From positions 1-39,153 of the forward strand of contig NZ_JAFGYY010000035.1 in the NCBI RefSeq assembly GCF_017491605.1: DNA of 39,153 nucleotides, read 5' to 3'. This DNA comes from Pseudomonas sp. 30_B. Its GTDB lineage: Bacteria; Pseudomonadota; Gammaproteobacteria; Pseudomonadales; Pseudomonadaceae. Below the pieces are notes generated by a model. The model did no database searches and was not told the DNA's origin. It worked only from the letters and a program-made list of their open reading frames with translations. This document shows positions 16,194 through 23,659 of the stretch, piece after piece. A program made the translations under genes and the position numbers. Each line of letters opens with the position of its first letter. The stretch's first letter is position 1.

Positions 16194-17228
16194 ATGTCCA
16201 TGACCCTGCCCACGACCATGAAAGCCGCCGTCGTCCACGCCTTTGGCGAGCCGCTGCGGATCGAGGAAGTCAAAGTCCCGCTGCCCGGCCCCGGACAGAT
16301 TCTGGTGAAGATCGAGGCGTCCGGCGTCTGCCACACCGACCTGCACGCCGCCGAGGGCGACTGGCCGGTGAAGCCAAGCCTGCCGTTCATTCCCGGCCAT
16401 GAAGGCGTCGGCTTCGTCGCCGCGGTCGGCGCCGGCGTCACCCGCGTGAAGGAAGGCGACCGCGTCGGCGTGCCCTGGCTGTACACCGCCTGCGGCTGCT
16501 GCGAGCACTGCCTGACCGGTTGGGAAACCCTCTGCGAACACCAGCAGAACACCGGCTATTCGGTGAACGGCGGCTATGCCGAATATGTGCTGGCAGACCC
16601 CAACTTTGTCGGCATCCTGCCGAAAAATGTCGGCTTCACCGAGATTGCGCCAATCCTCTGCGCGGGCGTCACCGTCTACAAGGGCCTGAAGGAAACCCAG
16701 GCGCGCCCCGGCCAATGGGTGGCCATTTCCGGCATTGGCGGCCTCGGCCACGTGGCCGTACAATACGCCAGAGCCATGGGCCTGCATGTGGTAGCGGTGG
16801 ACGTGGATGACGCCAAGCTGGAACTGGCCAGGAATCTGGGCGCCAAGTTGACCATCAATGCCAGGAAGGAAGACCCGGTACAGGTGGTGCAGCGCGATAT
16901 CGGCGGCGCCCATGGCGTGCTGGTGACTGCCGTCTCCAACAGCGCCTTCGGCCAGGGCATCGGCATGGCCCGCCGCGGCGGCACCGTCTCGCTGGTCGGC
17001 CTGCCGCCGGGCGACTTCCCCACGCCGATCTTCGACGTGGTGCTCAAGGGCCTGCACATCACCGGCTCCATCGTCGGTACCCGCGCGGACCTGCAGGAAG
17101 CCCTGGACTTCGCCGGCGAAGGGCTGGTGAAGGCCACGGTGAGCGCCGGCAAGCTGGATGACATCAACGCCATCCTCGACCGGATGCGCGCCGGGCAGAT
17201 CGAAGGGCGGATCGTGGTCGAGATGTAA
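16194..17228 (+). CDS. adhA: Zinc-dependent alcohol dehydrogenase
   Basis: Cytosolic medium-chain NAD-dependent alcohol dehydrogenase of 344 residues, oxidising ethanol and similar primary alcohols or reducing aldehydes. Catalytic zinc ligands Cys46 and His69 (GHEGVG) and the four structural-zinc cysteines 100, 103, 106 and 114 are all present. The Rossmann motif GIGGLGHVAVQYA lies at about residues 180-192. The start is fixed by AAGGAG nine bases upstream; the open frame extends further, but that part is not enzyme-like. It diverges from purE. A GC-rich 10-bp hairpin (17236-17260) follows the stop but lacks a T tract. Confidence 0.94.
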   Translation: MSMTLPTTMKAAVVHAFGEPLRIEEVKVPLPGPGQILVKIEASGVCHTDLHAAEGDWPVKPSLPFIPGHEGVGFVAAVGAGVTRVKEGDRVGVPWLYTACGCCEHCLTGWETLCEHQQNTGYSVNGGYAEYVLADPNFVGILPKNVGFTEIAPILCAGVTVYKGLKETQARPGQWVAISGIGGLGHVAVQYARAMGLHVVAVDVDDAKLELARNLGAKLTINARKEDPVQVVQRDIGGAHGVLVTAVSNSAFGQGIGMARRGGTVSLVGLPPGDFPTPIFDVVLKGLHITGSIVGTRADLQEALDFAGEGLVKATVSAGKLDDINAILDRMRAGQIEGRIVVEM

Positions 17229-17512
17229 CAAACCTGCGCGGGACGATTCCCGTCCCGCGCCCCGCCGCGCCGGCCTTATCCGCGATACGGTCGAGACGAC
17301 TGTCCCGGCTTCGCCGGGATTTCGCGGAGAAGCTCCGCTCCTACGAAAGCGGCGCACGCCGAAGCCATGAATGTAGGGCGTATAACGCTCCGCGTTATAC
17401 GCCGATTCGCCGTGGCCCCAGCGCACACCGGAATCGACCTCGAAGTCGCCAATAAAGTCTGGTGCATCGGCGTACAACCGCGAACGGTTGTACGCCCTAC
17501 GCCAGCCGCGCC
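17229..17512. repeat. REP-rich intergenic region between adhA and the LysR gene
   Basis: No gene here. It contains the hairpin at 17236-17260, a REP end (complement of GTAGGAGCGGAGC) near 17320-17345, a type B palindrome at 17377-17403 (12-bp stem, loop TCC) and an opposite-facing type B palindrome at 17462-17500 identical to 9302-9340. The two type B units face each other (GTAGGGCGT...ACGCCCTAC), a composite REP pair between convergent genes. Confidence 0.85.
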
Positions 17513-18427
17513 TCAGGGGGTTTCGTCCAATCCCAAACCGCCCTCCAGTTTGCGCCACAGCAGGCGGATCTGCGCCTTGCGCACCAGCGCACAGCGGTAC
17601 AGGCGGATTTCCTGCGGCACGATCCAGTGCGGGCCGCCGCACACCGCCAGTTCGCCGCGCGCCAGTTCCGCCTCCATGCTCAGGCGCGGCACCCACGCCA
17701 CGCCCATGCCCTGCAAGGCCATGCTCTTGAGGCTGTCGGCCATCGCCGTTTCATAGACGGTGGTGTAGCGCAGGTTCCGCTGGCGCAGCAGCAGGTTCAC
17801 CCCGCGACCGAGGAAGGCGCCGGCACTGTAGGCCAGCAGCGGCACGCTCTGCCCGCTGTCGAGGTCGTAGAGCGGTACGCCGGCGGAGTTCACCGCGCAC
17901 ACCGGGAGCATTTCGGTGCGTCCCAGGTGCAGCGAGGGGAAGACTTCCGGGTCCATCTGCAGGGCGGCGTCCGGGTCATAGAAGGCCAGCATCAGGTCGC
18001 AACCGCCTTCGCGCAGCAGGTGCACCGCCTCGCCCACGTTGGTCGCCACCAGCCGGCTGGCGATATTCAGGCCCTCCGAGCGCAGGCGGGAAATCCATGC
18101 CGGGAAGAAGCCGAGCGCCAGCGAGTGCGCCGCGGCGAACTGCAGCACCTCGCCCTGCCCGCCTTCCAGGTGGTGCAGGTGACGCACCACCTGGCCGAGC
18201 TGCTCGACCACCGCACGGGCGGTGACCAGGAACAGCTGCCCCGCCTCGGTCAGCTCGATGGGCGTGCGCTGGCGGTTCACCAGGGTCAGCCCAAGGGCAT
18301 CCTCCAGGCTGCGGATGCGCCGGCTGAAGGCCGGCTGGGTGACGAAGCGCTTCTCCGCCGCCTGGGAAAAGCTGCGGGTGGCGGCCAGGGTGCTGAAATC
18401 TTCCAGCCATTTGGTTTCGAGGTTCAC
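17513..18427 (-). CDS. LysR-family transcriptional regulator
   Basis: A 304-residue regulator with a typical LysR N-terminal helix-turn-helix: MNLETKWLEDFSTLAATRSFSQAAEKRFVTQPAFSRRIRSLEDALG (residues 1-46), then a linker helix and the periplasmic-binding-like effector domain. It diverges from aspA with 212 bp between the starts, the standard arrangement for a LysR gene and its target, so aspA or an amino-acid signal is a plausible assignment (inference). Effector unknown. Confidence 0.9.
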   Translation of the reverse strand: MNLETKWLEDFSTLAATRSFSQAAEKRFVTQPAFSRRIRSLEDALGLTLVNRQRTPIELTEAGQLFLVTARAVVEQLGQVVRHLHHLEGGQGEVLQFAAAHSLALGFFPAWISRLRSEGLNIASRLVATNVGEAVHLLREGGCDLMLAFYDPDAALQMDPEVFPSLHLGRTEMLPVCAVNSAGVPLYDLDSGQSVPLLAYSAGAFLGRGVNLLLRQRNLRYTTVYETAMADSLKSMALQGMGVAWVPRLSMEAELARGELAVCGGPHWIVPQEIRLYRCALVRKAQIRLLWRKLEGGLGLDETP

Positions 18428-18639
18428 GTCATCTCCAGCGCGGAACAGCGCTTGATCGATTGGTCAGGAGCCGGGCGCGCGTATCACAGCCACACGCTCG
18501 CCGTCATCTATTCGTCACAGGGTACATTATGCCGTTTGTGCATGAGGCAGCTTTTAACAGCATTGGCCGACGATCGGCGAAATCCCTAGTCTACCGGGCA
18601 TCGCGGCACTGGCCGTGTTTCTCTGAGACAATCCCCGTC

Positions 18640-20064
18640 ATGTCCCCTGTTGCATCGTTCCGCATCGAGAAAGACCTCCTCGGCACCCTCGAAGTACCTT
18701 CTGACGCCTACTACGGCATCCAGACCCTGCGCGCTGTGAACAACTTCCGCCTCTCGGGCGTACCGCTGTCGCACTACCCGAAACTGGTAGTCGGCCTGGC
18801 GATGGTCAAGCAGGCGGCAGCCGATGCCAACCACCAGCTCGGCCACCTGTCGACCGAGAAGCACGCCGCCATCAGCGAAGCCTGTGCTCGCCTGATCCGT
18901 GGCGACTTCCACGACCAGTTCGTGGTGGACATGATCCAGGGCGGCGCCGGCACCTCGACCAACATGAACGCGAACGAAGTCATCGCGAACATCGCGCTCG
19001 AAGCCATGGGCCACGCCAAGGGTGAGTACAAGTACCTGCACCCGAACAACGACGTGAACATGGCGCAGTCGACCAACGACGCCTACCCGACCGCCATCCG
19101 CCTGGGCCTGCTGCTCGGCCATGACACCCTGCTGGCCAGCCTCGACAGCCTGATCCAGGCCTTCGCCGCCAAGGGCGTCGAATTCGCCAGCGTACTGAAG
19201 ATGGGCCGTACCCAGCTGCAGGACGCGGTACCGATGACCCTCGGCCAGGAATTCCACGCCTTCGCCACCACCCTGGGCGAAGACCTCGACCGCCTGCGTC
19301 GCCTGGCGCCCGAGCTGCTGACCGAAGTGAACCTCGGCGGCACCGCCATCGGCACCGGCATCAACGCCGACCCCGGCTACCAGAAGCTGGCCGTCGAGCG
19401 CCTGGCAGCCATCAGCGGTCAGCCGGTCGTCCCGGCCGCCGACCTGATCGAAGCCACCTCCGACATGGGCGCCTTCGTGCTGTTCTCCGGCATGCTCAAG
19501 CGCACCGCAGTCAAGCTGTCGAAGATCTGCAACGACCTGCGCCTGCTGTCCAGCGGCCCGCGCACCGGCATCAACGAGATCAACCTGCCGGCTCGCCAGC
19601 CGGGCAGCTCGATCATGCCGGGCAAGGTCAACCCGGTGATCCCGGAGGCCGTGAACATGTGCGCCTTCGAAATCATGGGCAACGACCTGGCGCTGACCAT
19701 CGCTGCCGAAGGCGGCCAGCTGCAGCTGAACGTGATGGAACCGCTGATCGCCTACAAGGTGCTCGACTCGATCCGCCTGCTCCAGCGCGCCATGGACATG
19801 CTGCGCGAGCACTGCATCACCGGCATCACCGCCAACGTCGAGCGCTGCCACCAGTTGGTGGAGCACAGCATCGGCCTGGTGACCGCGCTGAACCCCTACA
19901 TCGGCTACGAGAACTCCACCCGTATCGCCAAGACCGCGCTGGAAACCGGTCGCGGCGTCCTGGAACTGGTACGCGAGGAGCAGCTGCTGGACGAGGCCAC
20001 CCTGGCCGACATCCTCAAGCCGGAAAACATGATCGCCCCGCGCCTGATTCCGCTGCGCGCCTGA
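18640..20064 (+). CDS. aspA: Aspartate ammonia-lyase (aspartase)
   Basis: A 474-residue cytosolic enzyme of the fumarase/aspartase superfamily, catalysing L-aspartate to fumarate plus ammonia. The superfamily signature GSSIMPGKVNPV lies at about residues 321-332 and contains the catalytic Ser; GGAGTSTNMNANEV (about 104-117) and NMAQSTNDAYPT (about 144-155) are the other two active-site regions. The start at MSPVASFRIEKD gives the known Pseudomonas length; upstream in-frame ATGs are ignored. The stop is followed within 7 nt by a duplicated structured RNA containing two terminators. Confidence 0.95.
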   Translation: MSPVASFRIEKDLLGTLEVPSDAYYGIQTLRAVNNFRLSGVPLSHYPKLVVGLAMVKQAAADANHQLGHLSTEKHAAISEACARLIRGDFHDQFVVDMIQGGAGTSTNMNANEVIANIALEAMGHAKGEYKYLHPNNDVNMAQSTNDAYPTAIRLGLLLGHDTLLASLDSLIQAFAAKGVEFASVLKMGRTQLQDAVPMTLGQEFHAFATTLGEDLDRLRRLAPELLTEVNLGGTAIGTGINADPGYQKLAVERLAAISGQPVVPAADLIEATSDMGAFVLFSGMLKRTAVKLSKICNDLRLLSSGPRTGINEINLPARQPGSSIMPGKVNPVIPEAVNMCAFEIMGNDLALTIAAEGGQLQLNVMEPLIAYKVLDSIRLLQRAMDMLREHCITGITANVERCHQLVEHSIGLVTALNPYIGYENSTRIAKTALETGRGVLELVREEQLLDEATLADILKPENMIAPRLIPLRA

Positions 20065-20070
20065 TCACCC

Positions 20071-20161
20071 GCCCGGTGCGAGCCGGGCACGTCTCACCGG
20101 TTGAGGGGGGAGTACTCCTTCCTCACCTTCAGGGACTGGTTACCCCCGGTCCCTTCTTTTA
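20071..20161 (+). ncRNA. Tandem structured RNA after aspA, copy 1
   Basis: Candidate small RNA or processed 3' UTR. It starts with a hairpin (GCCCGG 20071-20076, CCGGGC 20083-20088), then the 21-nt block shared with copy 2 (20088-20108), then a second stem in which GGTTGAGG pairs with CCTCACC (one bulge) around a GGAGTACTCC palindrome, then a terminator with loop TTACCC and a TTCTTTTA tail. The same order of elements recurs 104 nt downstream. No promoter of its own is visible, so it may be released from the aspA transcript. Confidence 0.6.
20132..20161 (+). terminator. Intrinsic terminator 1 after aspA
   Basis: An 8-bp stem (20132-20139 with 20146-20153, one G-U), loop TTACCC, followed by TTCTTTTA. 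Confidence 0.8.
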
Positions 20162-20162
20162 T

Positions 20163-20270
20163 GCCCGGCGCGACGGATTCATCCGGAGCGCCACGTCTCA
20201 CCGGTTGAGGGGCCTCCTGGCCCACTCTCCTTTAGCAGGGACACCGCTTACCCCGGTGTCCCTTTTTTTT
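20163..20270 (+). ncRNA. Tandem structured RNA after aspA, copy 2
   Basis: Same architecture as copy 1. The 5' hairpin has outer arms GGCGC (20167-20171) and GCGCC (20188-20192), inner arms CGGAT and ATCCG, and a symmetrical GA/GA internal loop. Then comes the identical 21-nt block (20192-20212), a stem GAGGGGCC / GGCCC-A-CTC with loop TCCT (anti-Shine-Dalgarno-like), and a strong terminator with a TTACCCC-containing loop. The arms differ from copy 1 while pairing is kept, which points to selection on structure. Confidence 0.62.
20238..20270 (+). terminator. Intrinsic terminator 2 after aspA
   Basis: A perfect 9-bp stem GGGACACCG / CGGTGTCCC, 7-nt loop, followed by eight T residues: a very strong terminator. 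Confidence 0.92.
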
Positions 20271-20330
20271 GCCTGTGATTCGGGCAAGACGAAAAGCATT
20301 GCGGACGGATGGCTCTACGCTTGGGTCGGC

Positions 20331-20445
20331 CCTCACCCTAACCCTCTCCCAGGGGGAGAGGGGACCGTTCGGCGCAGGATGAAACCATGGCGTCAGCCCG
20401 CACGGCCTGCCCCCTCTCCCTGAGGGAGAGGGTTGGGGTGAGGGG
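20331..20445. repeat. Long CCCTCACCC...CCCTCTCCC inverted-repeat element
   Basis: Ends CCCTCACCCTAACCCTCTCC and its near-complement GGGAGAGGGTTGGGGTGAGG enclose about 60 nt with inner GGGGGAGAGGG / CCCCTCTCCC arms. It looks like a miniature composite repeat of the kind dispersed through many Pseudomonas genomes; related shorter copies are at 13751, 22201, 25724 and 28502. Confidence 0.85.
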
Positions 20446-20504
20446 GAAGCGCAGGCACGGATTTACCTGGGATAAGAAGGACGCTCTAAGCAGCACCAGC
20501 TTTT

Positions 20505-20529
20505 GTAGGAGCGGACTCCGTCCGCGATC
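20505..20529. repeat. REP element, GTAGGAGCGGACTC type, single copy
   Basis: GTAGGAGCGGACTCCGTCCG followed by CGATC; forms a short hairpin between aspA and zapA. Related to the pair at 13069-13139. Confidence 0.8.
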
Positions 20530-20560
20530 GGCATGACCTGCAAAATGGGTCGCGCCGAGA

Positions 20561-20857
20561 TCAATCCTGCCGCTGCAGGTGATCGAGAATCCGGCGGTTG
20601 AGGGCGGCGATACGCTCCACGGCGTCCGCATCGTCACGCTCCCGGACCTCTTCGCCAAGCTGGCGGGCGCAGAGGTTGAGCGCGGAGAGCACCATCAGTT
20701 CATTGCTGGTGACGTAGGGGAATTTCTTCTTGCTGGCGGCGATTTCCGCCTGCAACAGCGCGGCCGCGTCCTGCAGCCGGCGCTCTTCACCGGCCGGCGC
20801 ACGGACGCTGTATTCGCGTCCGAGAATGCGCAGGACGCGGACGCCGTCGCCACTCAT
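20561..20857 (-). CDS. zapA: Cell division protein ZapA
   Basis: A 98-residue FtsZ-ring-associated protein that cross-links FtsZ filaments at mid-cell. The N-terminal strand-helix VRVLRILGREYSVRAPAGEERRLQDAAALL and the C-terminal coiled-coil helix (NELMVLSALNLCARQL onwards) match ZapA. The start overlaps the stop of the upstream coiled-coil gene by 4 bp (ATGA), so translation is coupled. In other Pseudomonas the 6S RNA gene and fthC follow zapA; here the downstream space holds only repeats, so the neighbourhood differs. Confidence 0.92.
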   Translation of the reverse strand: MSGDGVRVLRILGREYSVRAPAGEERRLQDAAALLQAEIAASKKKFPYVTSNELMVLSALNLCARQLGEEVRERDDADAVERIAALNRRILDHLQRQD

Positions 20858-21084
20858 GCGTGGGCGCGGCTGTCGCTGACGCGGCGGATCAGCGCCTGCA
20901 GGCGGGTGGCGGTCGCGTTGTGCTTCTCTTCCTGCTCCATCAGGGACAGCTGCAGGCTGTCGTTTTCCTCACGGGCCTTGAGCAGCTCTTCACGCACCTG
21001 GGCGTTGTCCTGCACCAGCACTTCGTTCTGCTGCAGCAGTTCGGCGACCAGCTGTTCAAGTTGTTCGAGGGTGGAATCGAGCAT
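20854..21084 (-). CDS. ZapB-like coiled-coil protein (TIGR02449 family)
   Basis: A 76-residue protein, nearly all one heptad-patterned helix: MLDSTLEQLEQLVAEL, then QNEVLVQDNAQVREELLKAREENDSLQ, ending RRVSDSRAHA. It matches the small TIGR02449 family that in Pseudomonas always precedes zapA, and is probably a partner in division-ring assembly (inference). A strong GGAGGCTCCC sequence precedes the start at 21084. A minus-strand TTGACA at 21180-21185 could be the -35 of the operon promoter. Confidence 0.85.
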   Translation of the reverse strand: MLDSTLEQLEQLVAELLQQNEVLVQDNAQVREELLKAREENDSLQLSLMEQEEKHNATATRLQALIRRVSDSRAHA

Positions 21085-21297
21085 GGGAGCCTCCGCAAAG
21101 CCTTTCAAAGGGTGCGGAGGATAAAGAAAGGGGCGACGCGGGGCCAGCGAAAACGGCAATCTTCGGATAAGCCGTATGCTGTCAATTCAATGGCTTACGG
21201 AAGCTTTTTCGTGTTGTTTCAACACCTTGTCGCGCCATCGCCGATTTTGACCGGAAATAGGCGGACAAGGTTCACGCGGGCGGAGGGGCAGCAACCT

Positions 21298-21344
21298 GTA
21301 GGAGCGGGCCATGCCCGCGATTCGCGCCCATGGGGCGCTCCTAC
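21298..21344. repeat. REP pair, GTAGGAGCGGGCCATGCCCG type
   Basis: GTAGGAGCGGGCCATGCCCG and an opposite GGGGCGCTCCTAC end, directly after the etfB stop. It may stabilise the 3' end of the dgc operon transcript. Nothing else recognisable lies in 21190-21297. Confidence 0.8.
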
Positions 21345-21357
21345 AGGGGAGGCCGAA

Positions 21358-22134
21358 TTACACGCGGATCACGCCCTCTTCGCGCAACAGCTTGAAGATC
21401 GCCTCGGCGCCCGCTTCGGGGGTGACGTCCTTGAGCACCTGCCCGGTGCCGCCGGAAGCCTTGGCCGTGGCCGCCTTCATCCGCTCGGCACCGGTCTTGG
21501 CCTTGATCACCTTCAGACGCTTGGGACGCGAGCGCGCCGGTTGCAGGTTGCCCTCGGCGAGCAGCGGATCGACCACCACTTCCACCTCGGACGCTTCCAG
21601 ATAGCCACGACGGGCCGGGCCGAAGGCGCTTTGCCGGGCGACCGGGGCGGCGTTGTCGACGCTGGCGACGAAGGGCAGGCGCACTTTAAGCCGGCGACGC
21701 TGGCCACGGGGTAGTGCCTGGAGTACCTGGGCGCTGCCGTTCTCCACCTTTTCCACTTCCGCGAGGCCCACCACCAGCGGCCAGCCGAGGCGCTCGGCGA
21801 GCAGGAAGGGCAGCATGCCGGAGCCTTCGCCGGTTTCCGCCTGGGTGCCGGTGAGTACCAGTTGCGCGTCGCTGTCGGCCAGGTAGGCGGCCAGCGGCGG
21901 CAGGGCGTCGGCGCCGGCGGGTTGTTCCAGCACCGCCAGCTCGTCCAGGCCCATGCCCAGGTAGCCGCGCAGCGCTTCTTCCTCGGCATTGCCGGCGTGC
22001 ACCACGCGCAGGCGCTTGCCGGCCAGGCGCAGGCCGAGCTCCACCGCGCGGGCGTCCTGCTCGGCACGACGCGCGCGGCCCGAGGCCGGGTGCGCTCCGA
22101 TGGAGACCAGGGTGACGATGTTCAGGTCGTTCAT
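21358..22134 (-). CDS. etfB: Electron transfer flavoprotein subunit beta (dimethylglycine pathway)
   Basis: A 258-residue ETF beta subunit that pairs with EtfA to carry electrons from the demethylases to ETF-ubiquinone oxidoreductase. The N-terminal adenine-nucleotide alpha-hydrolase-like domain shows AHPASGRARRAEQDARAVELGLRL and the central TGTQAETGEGSGMLPFLLAERLGWP is the typical AMP-binding ETF-beta motif. Its C-terminus (RLKVIKAK) fits the recognition region. It is the last gene of the six-gene dgc operon, 162 bp after etfA with a repeat in between. Dedicated to this pathway rather than the general ETF (inference from context). Confidence 0.93.
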   Translation of the reverse strand: MNDLNIVTLVSIGAHPASGRARRAEQDARAVELGLRLAGKRLRVVHAGNAEEEALRGYLGMGLDELAVLEQPAGADALPPLAAYLADSDAQLVLTGTQAETGEGSGMLPFLLAERLGWPLVVGLAEVEKVENGSAQVLQALPRGQRRRLKVRLPFVASVDNAAPVARQSAFGPARRGYLEASEVEVVVDPLLAEGNLQPARSRPKRLKVIKAKTGAERMKAATAKASGGTGQVLKDVTPEAGAEAIFKLLREEGVIRV

Positions 22135-22200
22135 AACGCAACCTCGAAGAGCGAGTGGCGCAGCGCGTCACTCACGGGAAGATGGTCCAGGGCGAGAGCA

Positions 22201-22233
22201 CCCTCACCCCGGCCCTCTCCCATGGGGAGAGGG
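22201..22233. repeat. CCCTCACCCC...GGGAGAGGG repeat between etfA and etfB
   Basis: A compact copy of the element at 20331, forming a CCCTCTCCC / GGGGAGAGGG hairpin inside the operon. Confidence 0.8.
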
Positions 22234-22296
22234 AGAAGCCCAGCCGATCGCGCGGTGTGGCGGCCAAACAGATGCAGCCCCGCGCACCAGAGACCT

Positions 22297-23529
22297 TTAA
22301 GCCGCATCACGCGCCGCTCCGTTGCGATGGGCCTCGGCCAGCGCGATCAGCGCCTTGAGGATCGCGGTGGAATCGCCGATCACCGATAGGTCGGCGCGTT
22401 TGATCATGTCGCAGCCCGGGTCCATGTTGATCGCCACCACCTTGTCGCAGGAGCCGATGCCCTGCAGGTGCTGGATCGCCCCGGAGATGCCCACCGCGAG
22501 GTAGACCCGCGCGGTAACCCAGGTACCGGTGGCGCCGACCTGGCGCGCACGCGGCATGTGGCCGTCGTCCACCGCCACGCGGGACGCGCCTTCGGTGGCG
22601 CCGAGGGCCACGGCGGCGGCATGGAACAGGTCCCAGTCCTTGATGCCGTTGCCACCGGAGAGAATGAACTCCGCCTCGGCCATGGGAATCTGCGCCGGGT
22701 CCACGGCCACCGGGCCGAGGTCCTCGATACGCGGCAGATTGCGCGCGACGTTGTTGTCCAGCTCGACGGCGCGGGCTTCGTGACGGGTCTCGCTGACCGG
22801 CTCGGCGCACTCGGCGGCGGCCAGGATCAGACGCGGCAGGTCGCGGTGCAGGTCCTGCTGGCCGGCGCCGGCGCGGCCGACGCAGCGCTCGCCTTCAGCC
22901 TGCCAGACGCGGGTCGCCGGGCGCTCGCCCAGGCTTGCCGCCAGGCGCCGACCGAGTTCGCCGCCACCGGTGCGGCTGTCGGGCAGCAGCCAGTGACGCG
23001 GCGCAAACTGGCTGTTCGCCGAGCGCAGCGCCAGCACCCGTTGTTCCGGGGCGTAGCCGTCGTATTCGTTGCCTTCGATCTGCAGCAGGCGGTCGACGCC
23101 GGCGGTATCGAAGGCGGTTTCCTTGTGTTCGCCGAAGACCACGACCAGCACCGCGCCGTCGCTGCCGGCGAGCTTGCGGGCCAGGCCCAGCAGGTCGCGG
23201 TCGTGGCTGGAAAGGCGGCCGCCGACCATGTCCGGCACCACGGCAATCAGGAAGGCCGGTTGCTCGATCGTCACCAGCGGCAGCTGCACCACTTCCGGCG
23301 CGCTGCTGCGCTTGCCGCCGGTGCCCTGCTGGCCACCGGAGCGGTCGATGCGCTTGATGCCGTTGGGGCCGATGAAGCCGACCGCGTGGGGATTCTTGCG
23401 AATCACCCCGTTGGGGCCCATCCAGCGGGTCTCGCCGCCCTGGGCGGACTGCATGGCCGCGTGCAGCGGATGCAGACGGTTGCGGGCGATCCACTCGGCG
23501 CGGGGATCGCGGCGGATGATGTCGCTCAT
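22297..23529 (-). CDS. etfA: Electron transfer flavoprotein subunit alpha with N-terminal extension
   Basis: A 410-residue ETF alpha subunit carrying FAD. The C-terminal FAD domain is clear: RQVGATGTWVTARVYLAVGISGAIQHLQGI, then VVAINMDPGCDMIKRADLSVIGD. It is about 100 residues longer than standard EtfA (about 310) because of an N-terminal extension (residues 1-80) rich in Arg/Gly that contains two GPNG(V/I)xR segments, at about residues 38-44 and 54-60. Such long forms are found with the dgc genes in Pseudomonas. The extension could bind DgcB (inference). The start MSDIIRRDPRAEW has GGAGGTCCAGTC upstream. Confidence 0.93.
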   Translation of the reverse strand: MSDIIRRDPRAEWIARNRLHPLHAAMQSAQGGETRWMGPNGVIRKNPHAVGFIGPNGIKRIDRSGGQQGTGGKRSSAPEVVQLPLVTIEQPAFLIAVVPDMVGGRLSSHDRDLLGLARKLAGSDGAVLVVVFGEHKETAFDTAGVDRLLQIEGNEYDGYAPEQRVLALRSANSQFAPRHWLLPDSRTGGGELGRRLAASLGERPATRVWQAEGERCVGRAGAGQQDLHRDLPRLILAAAECAEPVSETRHEARAVELDNNVARNLPRIEDLGPVAVDPAQIPMAEAEFILSGGNGIKDWDLFHAAAVALGATEGASRVAVDDGHMPRARQVGATGTWVTARVYLAVGISGAIQHLQGIGSCDKVVAINMDPGCDMIKRADLSVIGDSTAILKALIALAEAHRNGAARDAA

Positions 23530-23559
23530 GACTGGACCTCCAGCGCGAAGGTGCTTTTC

Positions 23560-23630
23560 GTAGGAGCGAGCTCGCTCGCGAACGGATCAGCATCGAAGTT
23601 TGGGCGGTTCGCGAGCAAGCTCGCTCCTAC
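23560..23630. repeat. REP pair, GTAGGAGCGAGCTCGCTCGC type, between dgcB and etfA
   Basis: GTAGGAGCGAGCTCGCTCGC and its inverse ending AGCTCGCTCCTAC frame about 30 nt; together they can fold into a long stem within the operon mRNA. Confidence 0.88.
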
Positions 23631-23659
23631 AGGTTCAATTCCGCAGGGGCGGGTATCCA

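Noticed and set aside
18428..18639. Anr/Vfr site between the LysR gene and aspA
   Set aside because: TTGATCGATTGGTCA resembles an Anr half-site, but the second half does not match at the right spacing.
20280..20560. Possible 6S RNA (ssrS) behind zapA
   Set aside because: That is the usual place in Pseudomonas, but the segment is filled by a long inverted-repeat element and a REP; no long rod-like fold with a central bubble was found.
23560..23630. Repeats taken as a CRISPR array
   Set aside because: Units occur as inverted pairs scattered through the window with no regular spacers and no cas genes; they are REP-type palindromes.
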